64,000 nt of DNA, from positions 354,126,258 to 354,190,257 of the forward strand of contig OW240913.1 of the NCBI GenBank assembly GCA_933207985.1. Direction: 5' to 3'. This DNA is from Pelobates cultripes. Its lineage: Eukaryota; Chordata; Amphibia; Anura; Pelobatidae. Numbering within the stretch: the stretch's first letter is position 1; the number at the start of each line of letters is the position of its first letter. Of the stretch, positions 36,359 to 45,834 are shown in pieces. The position numbers and the translations under genes are program-made. The notes under the pieces were generated by a model. It was not told where the DNA came from, made no database searches, and saw only the letters and a list, made by a program, of their open reading frames with translations.

Positions 36359-37458
36359 CTAAAAAACAACCAACAATATTGTACCTTATACACCTTAATA
36401 TATATGCAAAAGATACTTATCAAACGAAGATGAATACAGCCTCCCTCAGATCGCTTCCCAGCTAGCGATCAACTTGACAGCAAAATGTAGAAAAAACAAC
36501 GAGGGAACCGGCTGATAATCTCTACAAAAGTAAATAGAGAAAATATAGTGTAATACAGTTTACAGTATAGACATTGCGCAAATTGAAATGCACTCACTGG
36601 ATTTTGGACAAATTGAAGCTTGTAAGGTGCCTTCCCCGATAGTAGGGGGGGCTAGGGAAATCCCCTGGATATTTTCACTCCAACACAGGACTCCGGGTGA
36701 AGTTTGAAAAATTGGCTTTAATTCAATATTAAAATAAGTTTAAAAAAGAATAAAATAAATATAAATAAGGTCCTACGCGTTTCGTCCCTTTAACAAAATA
36801 GGGACTTCCTCAGGGACCACAATATTAAGAAACAATTTGATACAGTACAATCAAAAAACAGCCTAACAAATCCCCACCCGAAAAGTCCTTTAAATAGGGC
36901 TAATCCCTCATCTAAATTCAGTCACATGTTATCCTCAGACTCTCCTCATTAGTCCTCCATTAATAGGGTTCATCTGTTGCCGATCGCGGCTCCAAGTGTT
37001 CACAGCTGATTTCGGAATTGTTCAATAATCCTCCGACAGCTGCCGGCACGGAAGTGCCATGCGTTCCAACTGCGTTCACTAAACCGGAAGTGGCATGCGT
37101 TCCAACCACGTTGACGGAACCGGAAGTAATATGCGTTCCAAACTCGTTGTTTTGCGTTCCATTTATAATCTGCAATATCTGGCCATAAAATACATGTAAA
37201 TACTTCCACTCTTCCAATCAAAAGTCACTATTAGTGTATTAATCTTATAATTCATACAAGAAATACTATGCTATTCACCATATAAATTCAATAACTAAAC
37301 ATAATCCACTCTAATATACCACATGAATGTGATTTAATAATATCAATTAATCCCATATTTTTATGAAAATGTGATTTATATTCATCAGTAAATTTGTAAT
37401 AAATGCCAATAAATTCATCAATGTGCTACTTTTTGTGTCAATCATTATTTATTATCCT
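36359..37458 (-). repeat. Penelope terminal region (pLTR-like), left arm
   Basis: Downstream region of the minus-oriented copy. Read on the minus strand it carries, in order, an A/T-rich start, a segment with three GGAACGCAT-like repeats alternating with CTTCCGGTT (37160-37010), the hammerhead-like fold (36818-36769), a TTCACCCGGAGTCCTGTG segment and the end GGTTGTTTTTTAG. That end has a pyrimidine run plus AG, like a 3' splice site. The same end, shortened to about ten bases, precedes ORF1 at 41318-41328, so this region normally lies upstream of ORF1 as well. Confidence 0.85.
36769..36818 (-). ncRNA. Hammerhead-like ribozyme, left arm
   Basis: Reverse complement of 44562-44611, with every core position identical: helix I GGTCC/GGACC, box CTGAGGA, helix II GTCCCT/AGGGAC, GAAA, CGCG, GTA cleavage triplet. 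See the plus-strand copy for the analysis. Confidence 0.75.
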
Positions 37459-37775
37459 TTGAAAGAAGGGGAGTTAGATCCTACGCTCAAGTAGCCAGAC
37501 AAGATGAACATAATAGTAGATTCAATTCGCAATATAATGAAAAGGAAGAAAATTTTCAGGGGAGAACCCGAGGTCCAAAAGAAAAACCCATAACAAATTA
37601 TTTTCACCCAAGGACTACTCCTTGGGCACATCAAAATCGGTTCTCTCCTTTACAAATAGATTCTCCAAACAAGAGAACACGAATGGAGGATTAGAGGATT
37701 TAGTACAGAATCAAGTTAGTTTGCAGGCAAAAGCAAGAGAGAAAGGTATATTTAATATATCTGGTTTACCCCTGT
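37459..37775 (+). repeat. Extra 317-bp inverted piece of the ORF1/ORF2 junction
   Basis: Plus-oriented copy of the element segment spanning the ORF1 3' end and ORF2 5' end (reverse complement of 40144-40460; overlaps in content with 41329-41535). It starts at CCTTTGAAAG and ends at ACCCCTGT, where the sequence jumps into the reverse complement of the 3' untranslated part. It sits exactly where the right arm has an A-rich run (43903-43921). CCTTT is shared across the left junction. Consistent with template switching during reverse transcription. Confidence 0.9.
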
Positions 37776-37903
37776 TTCTCCCTTTCTTTCCTCATTCTTC
37801 CTTTCTCTCCTCTCACCTTTTATATATACATATATGTAATGTATTACTTGATTTAATACTGAATAGTGAATCTTTTTGTTTAATACTAAATAGTGAATTA
37901 CAA

Positions 37904-40297
37904 TCATAAAAAACACACTAAATCCACTTCAACATTTAAACCTCCTGGTTCCAATGTCTGTAATTTATGGATCCAGTAGGTCTCACGTTGTGATAGTTTT
38001 TTAACTCTATCACCCCCTCTCCAATCTGTTGTTACCCTCTCAATACCAATGCACTTAAATTTTGTAAAAGAAAATAGTGAACAATGATTACAGTGAACTG
38101 GGATAGAGTGGGTGGCCAAGTTCTTTTTGATATTATTGATATGTTCCATAAACCGAACTTTTAAAAATCTCTTTGTTCTACCAACATATTGTTTGCCGCA
38201 CGGACACTGCAGTAAATAAACTACATAATCCGTGCGGCAATGTATCTCGGTCTTAATATGGAAAACCTCCCCTGTTGTAAAACTAGAGAATTTATCCGTA
38301 CGTTCTAAATTAACAGTGTGACAAGCTTTGCAAGAATTACAACCCCTAAAAGAATTATTACCCATTGACTTATGACTGTCCTCATGATGTTTTAAGGCAT
38401 AACTGGGTGCCAAAATATTTTAAAAATTTTGGTTTTTTCTAAAAATAAGTTTAGGCCGATCTGGTAAAACAGAATTCAATACAGGATCCTGTTGGAGAAT
38501 CGACCAATGTTTTTGTAAACTTCTCCTAATTTTAACATGATTGGTACAGTATTGAGTTCTAAAAGTAATTGTATTATCCTGATGAGATTTAACACTAGGT
38601 TTGTCCATAAGGTAATTACCCCTGTCGGATTGTAAAGCCATACGGATTTCCCTATCCAATGTATTCTTTTTATAGCCTCTTTCAATCAATTTATCCCTAA
38701 TGTGGCCAGATTGTGTAATAAAGTCATTGACTTGAGAGCAATTCCTTCTCACCCTAGCGAATTGGCCCTTGGCTATTCCTCTAAGCCAAGGGCGGTGATG
38801 GCAACTCTGCTGATGAACATATCCATTGCCATCACTGGGTTTGAAGAAACACTTTGTTTTTATGGAATCATTATCACATATTAAGGACAGATCCAAAAAA
38901 CTGATTTCATTCTGATGCCATACAGAAGTGAATTTTAAATTATATTTATTCTGATTTAAATAGTTTTCAAAACATTGAAAAGTAGAAAATGACCCCTTCC
39001 AAATAATAATAACGTCATCGATATATCTCCGCCAGAGCACCAGGCTCTCCCTCCAGTCATGACCAGCCCAAATGGTAAGATCCTCCCATCTCCGCATATA
39101 GGTATTGGCATAACTGGGGGCGAACCTGGTGCCCATGGCGGTCCCCGTGATTTGTAAATAAAATTTATCATTAAAGAAAAAATAATTATGTTCTAAAATA
39201 AATTTAACTGAATGTAAGATAAACTCTTTGATATCCTGAGGTAAATGTTGGTCTTCAGTCATAAAGTGATTAATTGCTTCCAATCCCAATTTATGGCTGA
39301 TTATAGTATAAAGGGATGACACATCCAATGTGGCCCAACTATAACTAGAATGCCATTCAATATTTTCCAATTCTTGTAGGAATGATTTTGTGTCTTTGAT
39401 ATAAGATAGGGATCCCTGAGCATACTTCTGTAGGTATGAATCTACAAAAGCTGAGAGGTTGGCGGACAAGGAATCTACTCCACTGATTATAGGACGTCCT
39501 GGGGGATTGAATAAACGTTTGTGGATTTTAGGAATAAAATAAAAAATTGGAATTCTCGGATTACTGCTGAATAAAAAATCATAATTTGCTTGTGAAATTG
39601 TATCATTAGATCTCGCTTCCTCTAATAAATTCTTTAGAGCCAAATTGAATTCCCTAGTTGGATCCCTTGTTAATATAATGTAAGTTTCATCATCACTTAG
39701 GATATTTGATGCTTCCTTTAAATAATAATTAGTAGACATAATTACTATACCCCCTCCCTTGTCTGCTTCCTTGATTATAATATCCTCTCTCTTCTTAAGT
39801 TGTTTTAGACATATATCTTCCTCTCTAGTTAAATTCCTATTATTCAAATTATGTTTATTAATCACTGTTTTAAACTCCCTATCCACTAATTTTTCAAAAA
39901 TCTCTAAATATGGACCTCTGTTTTGTGTAGGATAAAAATGTGATTTAGGTCTAAATTTTCGATTTCTTAGTTCCTCCTCATTCATAATTGGAGTCATTAT
40001 CTGACTAGATTGTAACATAAAATGTCTCTTTAATGTTAATGACCTAATGTATTTTTTTAAATCTATATATAAATTAAACTCATTTGATGTTCTATTGGGT
40101 GCAAACTTCATACCCTTTGATAATAACTGTATCTCACTTTCCGACAGGGGTAAACCAGATATATTAAATATACCTTTCTCTCTTGCTTTTGCCTGCAAAC
40201 TAACTTGGTTCTGTACTAAATCCTCTAATCCTCCATTCGTGTTCTCTTGTTTGGAGAATCTATTTGTAAAGGAGAGAACCGATTTTGATGTACCCAA
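37904..40297 (-). pseudogene. Penelope-like ORF2 (RT and GIY-YIG), minus copy with one stop
   Basis: Same protein as the plus copy at 41302-43773, apart from a few substitutions (for example SSQIMTP for SSQTMTP, ESLVLW for ENLVLW). One A-to-T change turns a lysine codon into TAA at 38422-38420, just after RKNQNF, separating the RT (625 codons) from the finger/GIY-YIG part (37904-38419, same frame). No other break is visible. The frame at its 5' end overlaps ORF1 by about 75 bases in the -1 frame and has no early ATG; 40297 is a TTG, the first ATG being further inside (MKFAPNR). Confidence 0.93.
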
Positions 40298-41268
40298 GGA
40301 GTAGTCCTTGGGTGAAAATAATTTGTTATGGGTTTTTCTTTTGGACCTCGGGTTCTCCCCTGAAAATTTTCTTCCTTTTCATTATATTGCGAATTGAATC
40401 TACTATTATGTTCATCTTGTCTGGCTACTTGAGCGTAGGATCTAACTCCCCTTCTTTCAAAGGGACGTGTATTGGCATTTTCATTTTGAGATACTAATCG
40501 TTCTCTTGAAAGGGAGCGATTACCCCTTTTTTCAAGTGGACGTGTATTTCTATTGGGTTCTAATCGTTCTCTTGGAGGAGTACGTGTAATCCTTTTGGTA
40601 TTCTCCTTTAAATAAGAATCACCTTTACTCCTCCTCCCATGATCATATGATATTGTTTTTTTCCTATAAGGGGAATGAGAATTAAAATGAGAACCTCTAT
40701 AGAAATGGGGTTTTCTTCTCGATATCCTATTTAAGGTGGAAAAAGTACTGTTATTTTTATCTTCCTTGTCCCTTCTATATTTCCTACTTTTAGTCTCAGC
40801 AATTTTTTCATCCAGTTGTTTAACATTCTTTTGTAACAGATCATCTCTCTCTTTGTACTCAATACTTCCTAGATCAATCTGTACATCTGTATCTAATAAT
40901 TCCAATTCTTCCTCAATTTTTTCTTTCATATTTTTTGAATATTTAATGATAAGTTGCATTAACTGAAATGAACAATTTGATAAAATTTCATCCCATTCGT
41001 TCATAAAATTTTCACTATCTAGACCAAAAGCAGGAGTTTTATCCAACCTTAGACCCCTAGGGATAAGTCCTTCCTTCAGATAGTTTTCTAGGAAGGCTAT
41101 TTCCCACCATTTTTTTGTTTCGCCATATAATAATTTTTCTTTACATTTGAAATATTCATTTAATCCCCTAAGGGGTTGGGGTTTATCAGGTTCTTGGAAA
41201 ATTGCTTCAAATTTCCTTAAACGATGTTTTTGCATATCAGACAAGAAATCTATGCTGGTAGCCATATC
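40225..41268 (-). CDS. Penelope-like ORF1 protein
   Basis: 347 codons from the first ATG (MATSIDFLSDMQKHRLRKFE, context ATATGG). The open frame reaches 11 codons further up to a TTG at 41301, but no ATG is there. Visible features: an N-terminal helical region with KWWEIAFLENYLKEGLIPRG; an acidic, coiled-coil-like stretch (about residues 105-160, EKIEEELELL ... QLDEKIAETK); then a long basic arginine/serine-rich tail (about residues 165-340), with repeated RPLEKRGNRS / RPFERRGVRS units, likely for nucleic-acid binding. I know of ORF1 in some Penelope-like elements but not its function; I infer an RNP or capsid-like role by analogy with LINE ORF1. It ends inside the start of ORF2, and only this single near-complete copy exists here. 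Confidence 0.8.
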   Translation of the reverse strand, partial: DMATSIDFLSDMQKHRLRKFEAIFQEPDKPQPLRGLNEYFKCKEKLLYGETKKWWEIAFLENYLKEGLIPRGLRLDKTPAFGLDSENFMNEWDEILSNCSFQLMQLIIKYSKNMKEKIEEELELLDTDVQIDLGSIEYKERDDLLQKNVKQLDEKIAETKSRKYRRDKEDKNNSTFSTLNRISRRKPHFYRGSHFNSHSPYRKKTISYDHGRRSKGDSYLKENTKRITRTPPRERLEPNRNTRPLEKRGNRSLSRERLVSQNENANTRPFERRGVRSYAQVARQDEHNSRFNSQYNEKEENFQGRTRGPKEKPITNYFHPRTTPWVHQNRFSPLQIDSPNKRTRMED

Positions 41269-41301
41269 AAAAAAAACCCCAAGGATATATGTGGATGACA
41301 A

Positions 41302-43773
41302 ATGCTGGGATATGACAAACTAAAAAACAGGTCCAAAAGAAAAACCCATAACAAATTATTTTCACCCAAGGACTACTCCTTGGGCACATCAAAATCGGTT
41401 CTCTCCTTTACAAATAGATTCTCCAAACAAGAGAACACGAATGGAGGATTAGAGGATTTAGTACAGAATCAAGTTAGTTTGCAGGCAAAAGCAAGAGAGA
41501 AAGGTATATTTAATATATCTGGTTTACCCCTGTCAGAAAGTGAGATACAGTTATTATCAAAGGGTATGAAGTTTGCACCCAATAGAACATCAAATGAGTT
41601 TAATTTATATATAGATTTAAAAAAATACATTAGGTCATTAACATTAAAGAGACATTTTATGTTACAATCTAGTCAGACAATGACTCCAATTATGAATGAG
41701 GAGGAACTAAGAAATCGAAAATTTAGACCTAAATCACATTTTTATCCTACACAAAACAGAGGTCCATATTTAGAGATTTTTGAAAAATTAGTGGATAGGG
41801 AGTTTAAAACAGTGATTAATAAACATAATTTGAATAATAGGAATTTAACTAGAGAGGAAGATATATGTCTAAAACAACTTAAGAAAAGAGAGGATATTAT
41901 AATCAAGGAAGCAGACAAGGGAGGGGGTATAGTAATTATGTCTACTAATTATTATTTAAAGGAAGCATCAAATATCCTAAGTGATGATGAAACTTACATT
42001 ATATTAACAAGGGATCCAACTAGGGAATTCAATTTGGCTCTAAAGAATTTATTAGAGGAAGCGAGATCTAATGATACAATTTCACAAGCAAATTATGATT
42101 TTTTATTCAGCAGTAATCCGAGAATTCCAATTTTTTATTTTATTCCTAAAATTCACAAACGTTTATTCAATCCCCCAGGACGTCCTATAATCAGTGGAGT
42201 AGATTCCTTGTCCGCCAACCTCTCAGCTTTTGTAGATTCATACCTACAGAAGTATGCTCAGGGATCCCTATCTTATATCAAAGACACAAAATCATTCCTA
42301 CAAGAATTGGAAAATATTGAATGGCATTCTAGTTATAGTTGGGCCACATTGGATGTGTCATCCCTTTATACTATAATCAGCCATAAATTGGGATTGGAAG
42401 CAATTAATCACTTTATGACTGAAGACCAACATTTACCTCAGGATATCAAAGAGTTTATCTTACATTCAGTTAAATTTATTTTAGAACATAATTATTTTTT
42501 CTTTAATGATAAATTTTATTTACAAATCACGGGGACCGCCATGGGCACCAGGTTCGCCCCTAGTTATGCCAATACCTATATGCGGAGATGGGAGGATCTT
42601 ACCATTTGGGCTGGTCATGACTGGAGGGAGAACCTGGTGCTCTGGCGGAGATATATCGATGACGTTATTATTATTTGGAAGGGGTCATTTTCTACTTTTC
42701 AATGTTTTGAAAACTATTTAAATCAGAATAAATATAATTTAAAATTCACTTCTGTATGGCATCAGAATGAAATCAGTTTTTTGGATCTGTCCTTAACATG
42801 TGATAATGATTCCATAAAAACAAAGTGTTTCTTCAAACCCAGTGATGGCAATGGATATGTTCATCAGCAGAGCTGCCATCACCGCCCTTGGCTTAGAGGA
42901 ATAGCCAAGGGCCAATTCGCTAGGGTGAGAAGGAATTGCTCTCAAGTCAATGACTTTATTACACAATCTGGCCACATTAGGGATAAATTGATTGAAAGAG
43001 GCTATAAAAAGAATACATTGGATAGGGAAATCCGTATGGCTTTACAATCCGACAGGGGTAATTACCTTATGGACAAACCTAGTGTTAAATCTCATCAGGA
43101 TAATACAATTACTTTTAGAACTCAATACTGTACCAATCATGTTAAAATTAGGAGAAGTTTACAAAAACATTGGTCGATTCTCCAACAGGATCCTGTATTG
43201 AATTCTGTTTTACCAGATCGGCCTAAACTTATTTTTAGAAAAAACCAAAATTTTAAAAATATTTTGGCACCCAGTTATGCCTTAAAACATCATGAGGACA
43301 GTCATAAGTCAATGGGTAATAATTCTTTTAGGGGTTGTAATTCTTGCAAAGCTTGTCACACTGTTAATTTAGAACGTACGGATAAATTCTCTAGTTTTAC
43401 AACAGGGGAGGTTTTCCACATTAAGACCGAGATACATTGCCGCACGGATTATGTAGTTTATTTACTGCAGTGTCCGTGCGGCAAACAATATGTTGGCAGA
43501 ACAAAGAGATTTTTAAAAGTTCGGTTTATGGAACATATCAATAATATCAAAAAGAACTTGGCCACCCACTCTATCCCAGTTCACTGTAATCATTGTTCAC
43601 TATTTTCTTTTACAAAATTTAAGTGCATTGGTATTGAGAGGGTAACAACAGATTGGAGAGGGGGTGATAGAGTTAAAAAACTATCACAACGTGAGACCTA
43701 CTGGATCCATAAATTACAGACATTGGAACCAGGAGGTTTAAATGTTGAAGTGGATTTAGTGTGTTTTTTATGA
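41302..43773 (+). CDS. Penelope-like ORF2: reverse transcriptase with GIY-YIG endonuclease
   Basis: 823 codons, uninterrupted. Order: a conserved N-terminal part with EADKGGGIVIMS (about 203-214), FIPKIHKRLF ... GRPIISG (280-299), RT motif A TLDVSSLYT (349-357), motif B GTAMGTRFAPSYAN (411-424), motif C YIDDVIIIW (451-459, catalytic D453/D454), motif D NEISFLDLS (489-497), then FFKPSDGNGYVHQQSCHHRPW spread over 510-530. After a linker comes a Cys-rich finger (CNSCKAC, 679-685) and the GIY-YIG domain: YVVYLLQCPCGKQYVGRT (717-734), RFMEHI (741-746) and glutamate E798 in QRETYWIHKL. Family: the RT primes from nicked DNA and the GIY-YIG cuts the target. Oddity: the first nine codons, including the ATG, come from antisense of the other copy's 5' end; element sequence starts at 41329. 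Confidence 0.95.
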   Translation: MLGYDKLKNRSKRKTHNKLFSPKDYSLGTSKSVLSFTNRFSKQENTNGGLEDLVQNQVSLQAKAREKGIFNISGLPLSESEIQLLSKGMKFAPNRTSNEFNLYIDLKKYIRSLTLKRHFMLQSSQTMTPIMNEEELRNRKFRPKSHFYPTQNRGPYLEIFEKLVDREFKTVINKHNLNNRNLTREEDICLKQLKKREDIIIKEADKGGGIVIMSTNYYLKEASNILSDDETYIILTRDPTREFNLALKNLLEEARSNDTISQANYDFLFSSNPRIPIFYFIPKIHKRLFNPPGRPIISGVDSLSANLSAFVDSYLQKYAQGSLSYIKDTKSFLQELENIEWHSSYSWATLDVSSLYTIISHKLGLEAINHFMTEDQHLPQDIKEFILHSVKFILEHNYFFFNDKFYLQITGTAMGTRFAPSYANTYMRRWEDLTIWAGHDWRENLVLWRRYIDDVIIIWKGSFSTFQCFENYLNQNKYNLKFTSVWHQNEISFLDLSLTCDNDSIKTKCFFKPSDGNGYVHQQSCHHRPWLRGIAKGQFARVRRNCSQVNDFITQSGHIRDKLIERGYKKNTLDREIRMALQSDRGNYLMDKPSVKSHQDNTITFRTQYCTNHVKIRRSLQKHWSILQQDPVLNSVLPDRPKLIFRKNQNFKNILAPSYALKHHEDSHKSMGNNSFRGCNSCKACHTVNLERTDKFSSFTTGEVFHIKTEIHCRTDYVVYLLQCPCGKQYVGRTKRFLKVRFMEHINNIKKNLATHSIPVHCNHCSLFSFTKFKCIGIERVTTDWRGGDRVKKLSQRETYWIHKLQTLEPGGLNVEVDLVCFL

Positions 43774-43921
43774 TTGTAATTCACTATTTAGTATTAAACA
43801 AAAAGATTCACTATTCAGTATTAAATCAAGTAATACATTACATATATGTATATATAAAAGGTGAGAGGAGAGAAAGGAAGAATGAGGAAAGAAAGGGGGA
43901 GAGAAAAAAAAAAAAATTTTT
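43774..43921 (+). other. 3' untranslated region and A-rich run of the plus Penelope copy
   Basis: Follows the ORF2 stop. It contains two copies of TTCACTATTYAGTATTAA (43780-43825), a TATATA stretch and a purine run GGTGAGAGGAGAGAAAGGAA ending in 13 As and TTTTT before the terminal region. In the left arm the A-rich end is replaced by the 317-bp inserted piece. Confidence 0.8.
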
Positions 43922-45021
43922 AGGATAATAAATAATGATTAACACAAAAAGTAGCACATTGATGAATTTATTGGCATTTATTACAAATTTACTGATGAAT
44001 ATAAATCACATTTTCATAAAAATATGGGATTAATTGATATTATTAAATCACATTCATGTGGTATATTAGAGTGGATTATGTTTAGTTATTGAATTTATAT
44101 GGTGAATAGCATAGTATTTCTTGTATGAATTATAAGATTAATACACTAATAGTGACTTTTGATTGGAAGAGTGGAAGTATTTACATGTATTTTATGGCCA
44201 GATATTGCAGATTATAAATGGAACGCAAAACAACGAGTTTGGAACGCATATTACTTCCGGTTCCGTCAACGTGGTTGGAACGCATGCCACTTCCGGTTTA
44301 GTGAACGCAGTTGGAACGCATGGCACTTCCGTGCCGGCAGCTGTCGGAGGATTCTTGAACAATTCCGAAATCAGCTGTGAACACTTGGAGCCGCGATCGG
44401 CAACAGATGAACCCTATTAATGGAGGACCAATGAGGAGAGTCTGAGGATAACATGTGACTGAATTTAGATGAGGGATTAGCCCTATTTAAAGGACTTTTC
44501 GGGTGGGGATTTGTTAGGCTGTTTTTTGATTGTACTGTATCAAATTGTTTCTTAATATTGTGGTCCCTGAGGAAGTCCCTATTTTGTTAAAGGGACGAAA
44601 CGCGTAGGACCTTATTTATATTTATTTTATTCTTTTTTAAACTTATTTTAATATTGAATTAAAGCCAATTTTTCAAACTTCACCCGGAGTCCTGTGTTGG
44701 AGTGAAAATATCCAGGGGATTTCCCTAGCCCCCCCTACTATCGGGGAAGGCACCTTACAAGCTTCAATTTGTCCAAAATCCAGTGAGTGCATTTCAATTT
44801 GCGCAATGTCTATACTGTAAACTGTATTACACTATATTTTCTCTATTTACTTTTGTAGAGATTATCAGCCGGTTCCCTCGTTGTTTTTTCTACATTTTGC
44901 TGTCAAGTTGATCGCTAGCTGGGAAGCGATCTGAGGGAGGCTGTATTCATCTTCGTTTGATAAGTATCTTTTGCATATATATTAAGGTGTATAAGGTACA
45001 ATATTGTTGGTTGTTTTTTAG
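43922..45021 (+). repeat. Penelope terminal region (pLTR-like), right arm
   Basis: Plus-oriented equivalent of 36359-37458. Distinct parts: AT-rich start; GGAACGCAT/CTTCCGGTT repeats at 44220-44340; ATGAACCCTATTAATGG; the hammerhead-like fold at 44562-44611; CACCCGGAGTCCTGTGTTGG; and the end at 45009-45021 (GGTTGTTTTTTAG). A few single-base differences from the left arm exist, for example ATTCTTGAAC against ATTATTGAAC near 44352. Confidence 0.85.
44562..44611 (+). ncRNA. Hammerhead-like ribozyme in Penelope terminal region
   Basis: Helix I: GGTCC (44562-44566) pairs with GGACC (44607-44611). Box CTGAGGA (44567-44573) fits the CUGANGA consensus. Helix II: GTCCCT (44575-44580) pairs with AGGGAC (44591-44596) around a 10-base loop. 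GAAA occupies 44597-44600. CGCG then forms a helix III of only about two pairs, or pairs with a second molecule. GTA at 44604-44606 is an allowed NUH cleavage triplet, with the predicted cut after A44606. One unpaired A (44574) between the box and helix II departs from the canonical core. Known: Penelope-like elements carry minimal hammerhead ribozymes with short helix III in their terminal repeats. Activity is inferred, not shown. Confidence 0.78.
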
Positions 45022-45314
45022 AATGAAATATGTACCTTCTCTGAGAATGTTCCCCAGTCTTGGTAAATCATAGTATTGAGCAAAAAAGAAAAATATCGTC
45101 AATCTGAAAGGAAGCAAGACTGCAATACTGTAAAACTTGAGTCCATCAGGTTCAGCCTATCTCACATCTGTTTCTGCTGTTGATCCAAAAGAAGGCAAAA
45201 AAAAAAAAGTTTGAGGCTCTTTCCAATTTTTAAACAAACAAAGGGAAAAAAAAGTTTTAACCTCAAAAAGGCTATCAAATCTCTCTTTGGATCAAGTTGC
45301 TATTAACCCACATA
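45022..45314. other. Unassigned DNA
   Basis: Flank of the Penelope palindrome. A-rich runs at 45195-45210 and 45243-45255; no gene. Confidence 0.4.
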
Positions 45315-45700
45315 TTAACCCCTTAAGGACGGCGGGCGTCAAAGCACGTCCACGCTGTCCTATTCACTTACCTGCTCGCCGGCAATTCCACACCAGCGAT
45401 TGGGATGGGGGGACTTACCTGGCATCCCAGGGAGTCCCCCTGCTGCTGATCCGGCCCTCCTGGGCCATGTGAATATGAGGTCCTTGCGAGTGCCGAATGA
45501 TCATATGGACGGAATAGCCAACTATAGCAGTGCCAGCAGGGGGAGAGCCTGGAATTAGTCCCCCTGCTGCCTGAAATAAATTAAAATAAAGTTAAAACAC
45601 AGTTAAAAATTAAATAATATATACTTAGATCATATATATGATCTAAGTGTATATATAGACTTACACATACATACACATACACTGTCTATGTGTATTTTAA

Positions 45701-45706
<6 letters not shown>

Positions 45707-45737
<31 letters not shown>
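45707..45737. repeat. (TA)n microsatellite
   Basis: Uninterrupted TATATA run. Similar runs occur at about 45995-46020 and 46150-46184 within the same AT-rich block. Confidence 0.9.
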
Positions 45738-45740
<3 letters not shown>

Positions 45741-45834
45741 TATACATATATTAATATCAAAATACACGTAGAATGATATTAGTTAATTATATATATAGTT
45801 CTAAATATATATACATATATATATATAGAAAAAC

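Larger units (their letters stand above)
36359..45021. mobile_element. Head-to-head pair of Penelope-like elements forming an 8.66-kb palindrome
   Basis: Outer arms 36359-37458 and 43922-45021 are reverse complements (position sum 81380). Inner arms 37776-40348 and 41329-43901 are also reverse complements (sum 81677). Between the inner arms is a 980-bp spacer (40349-41328) present once. The left arm additionally carries a 317-bp segment (37459-37775). By eye the arms differ at only a handful of positions. The minus-oriented copy has ORF1, ORF2 and the terminal region; the plus-oriented copy starts inside the end of ORF1. Family: RT without an APE endonuclease, followed by a GIY-YIG domain, is diagnostic of Penelope-like elements. 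Confidence 0.95.

Noticed and set aside
37622..37909. 95-codon plus-strand frame starting like ORF2
   Set aside because: The first part is the inserted slice of ORF2; the rest is antisense of the 3' untranslated region, so it is a chance fusion.
38956..39171. Minus-strand frame of 71 codons with Pro/Gly-rich sequence, also at 42506-42721
   Set aside because: Alternative-phase shadow of the reverse transcriptase gene, present in both arms only because they are copies.
40736..40966. Hydrophobic plus-strand frame with many Ser/Leu
   Set aside because: It is antisense to the acidic and Ser-coding part of ORF1 and has no support of its own.
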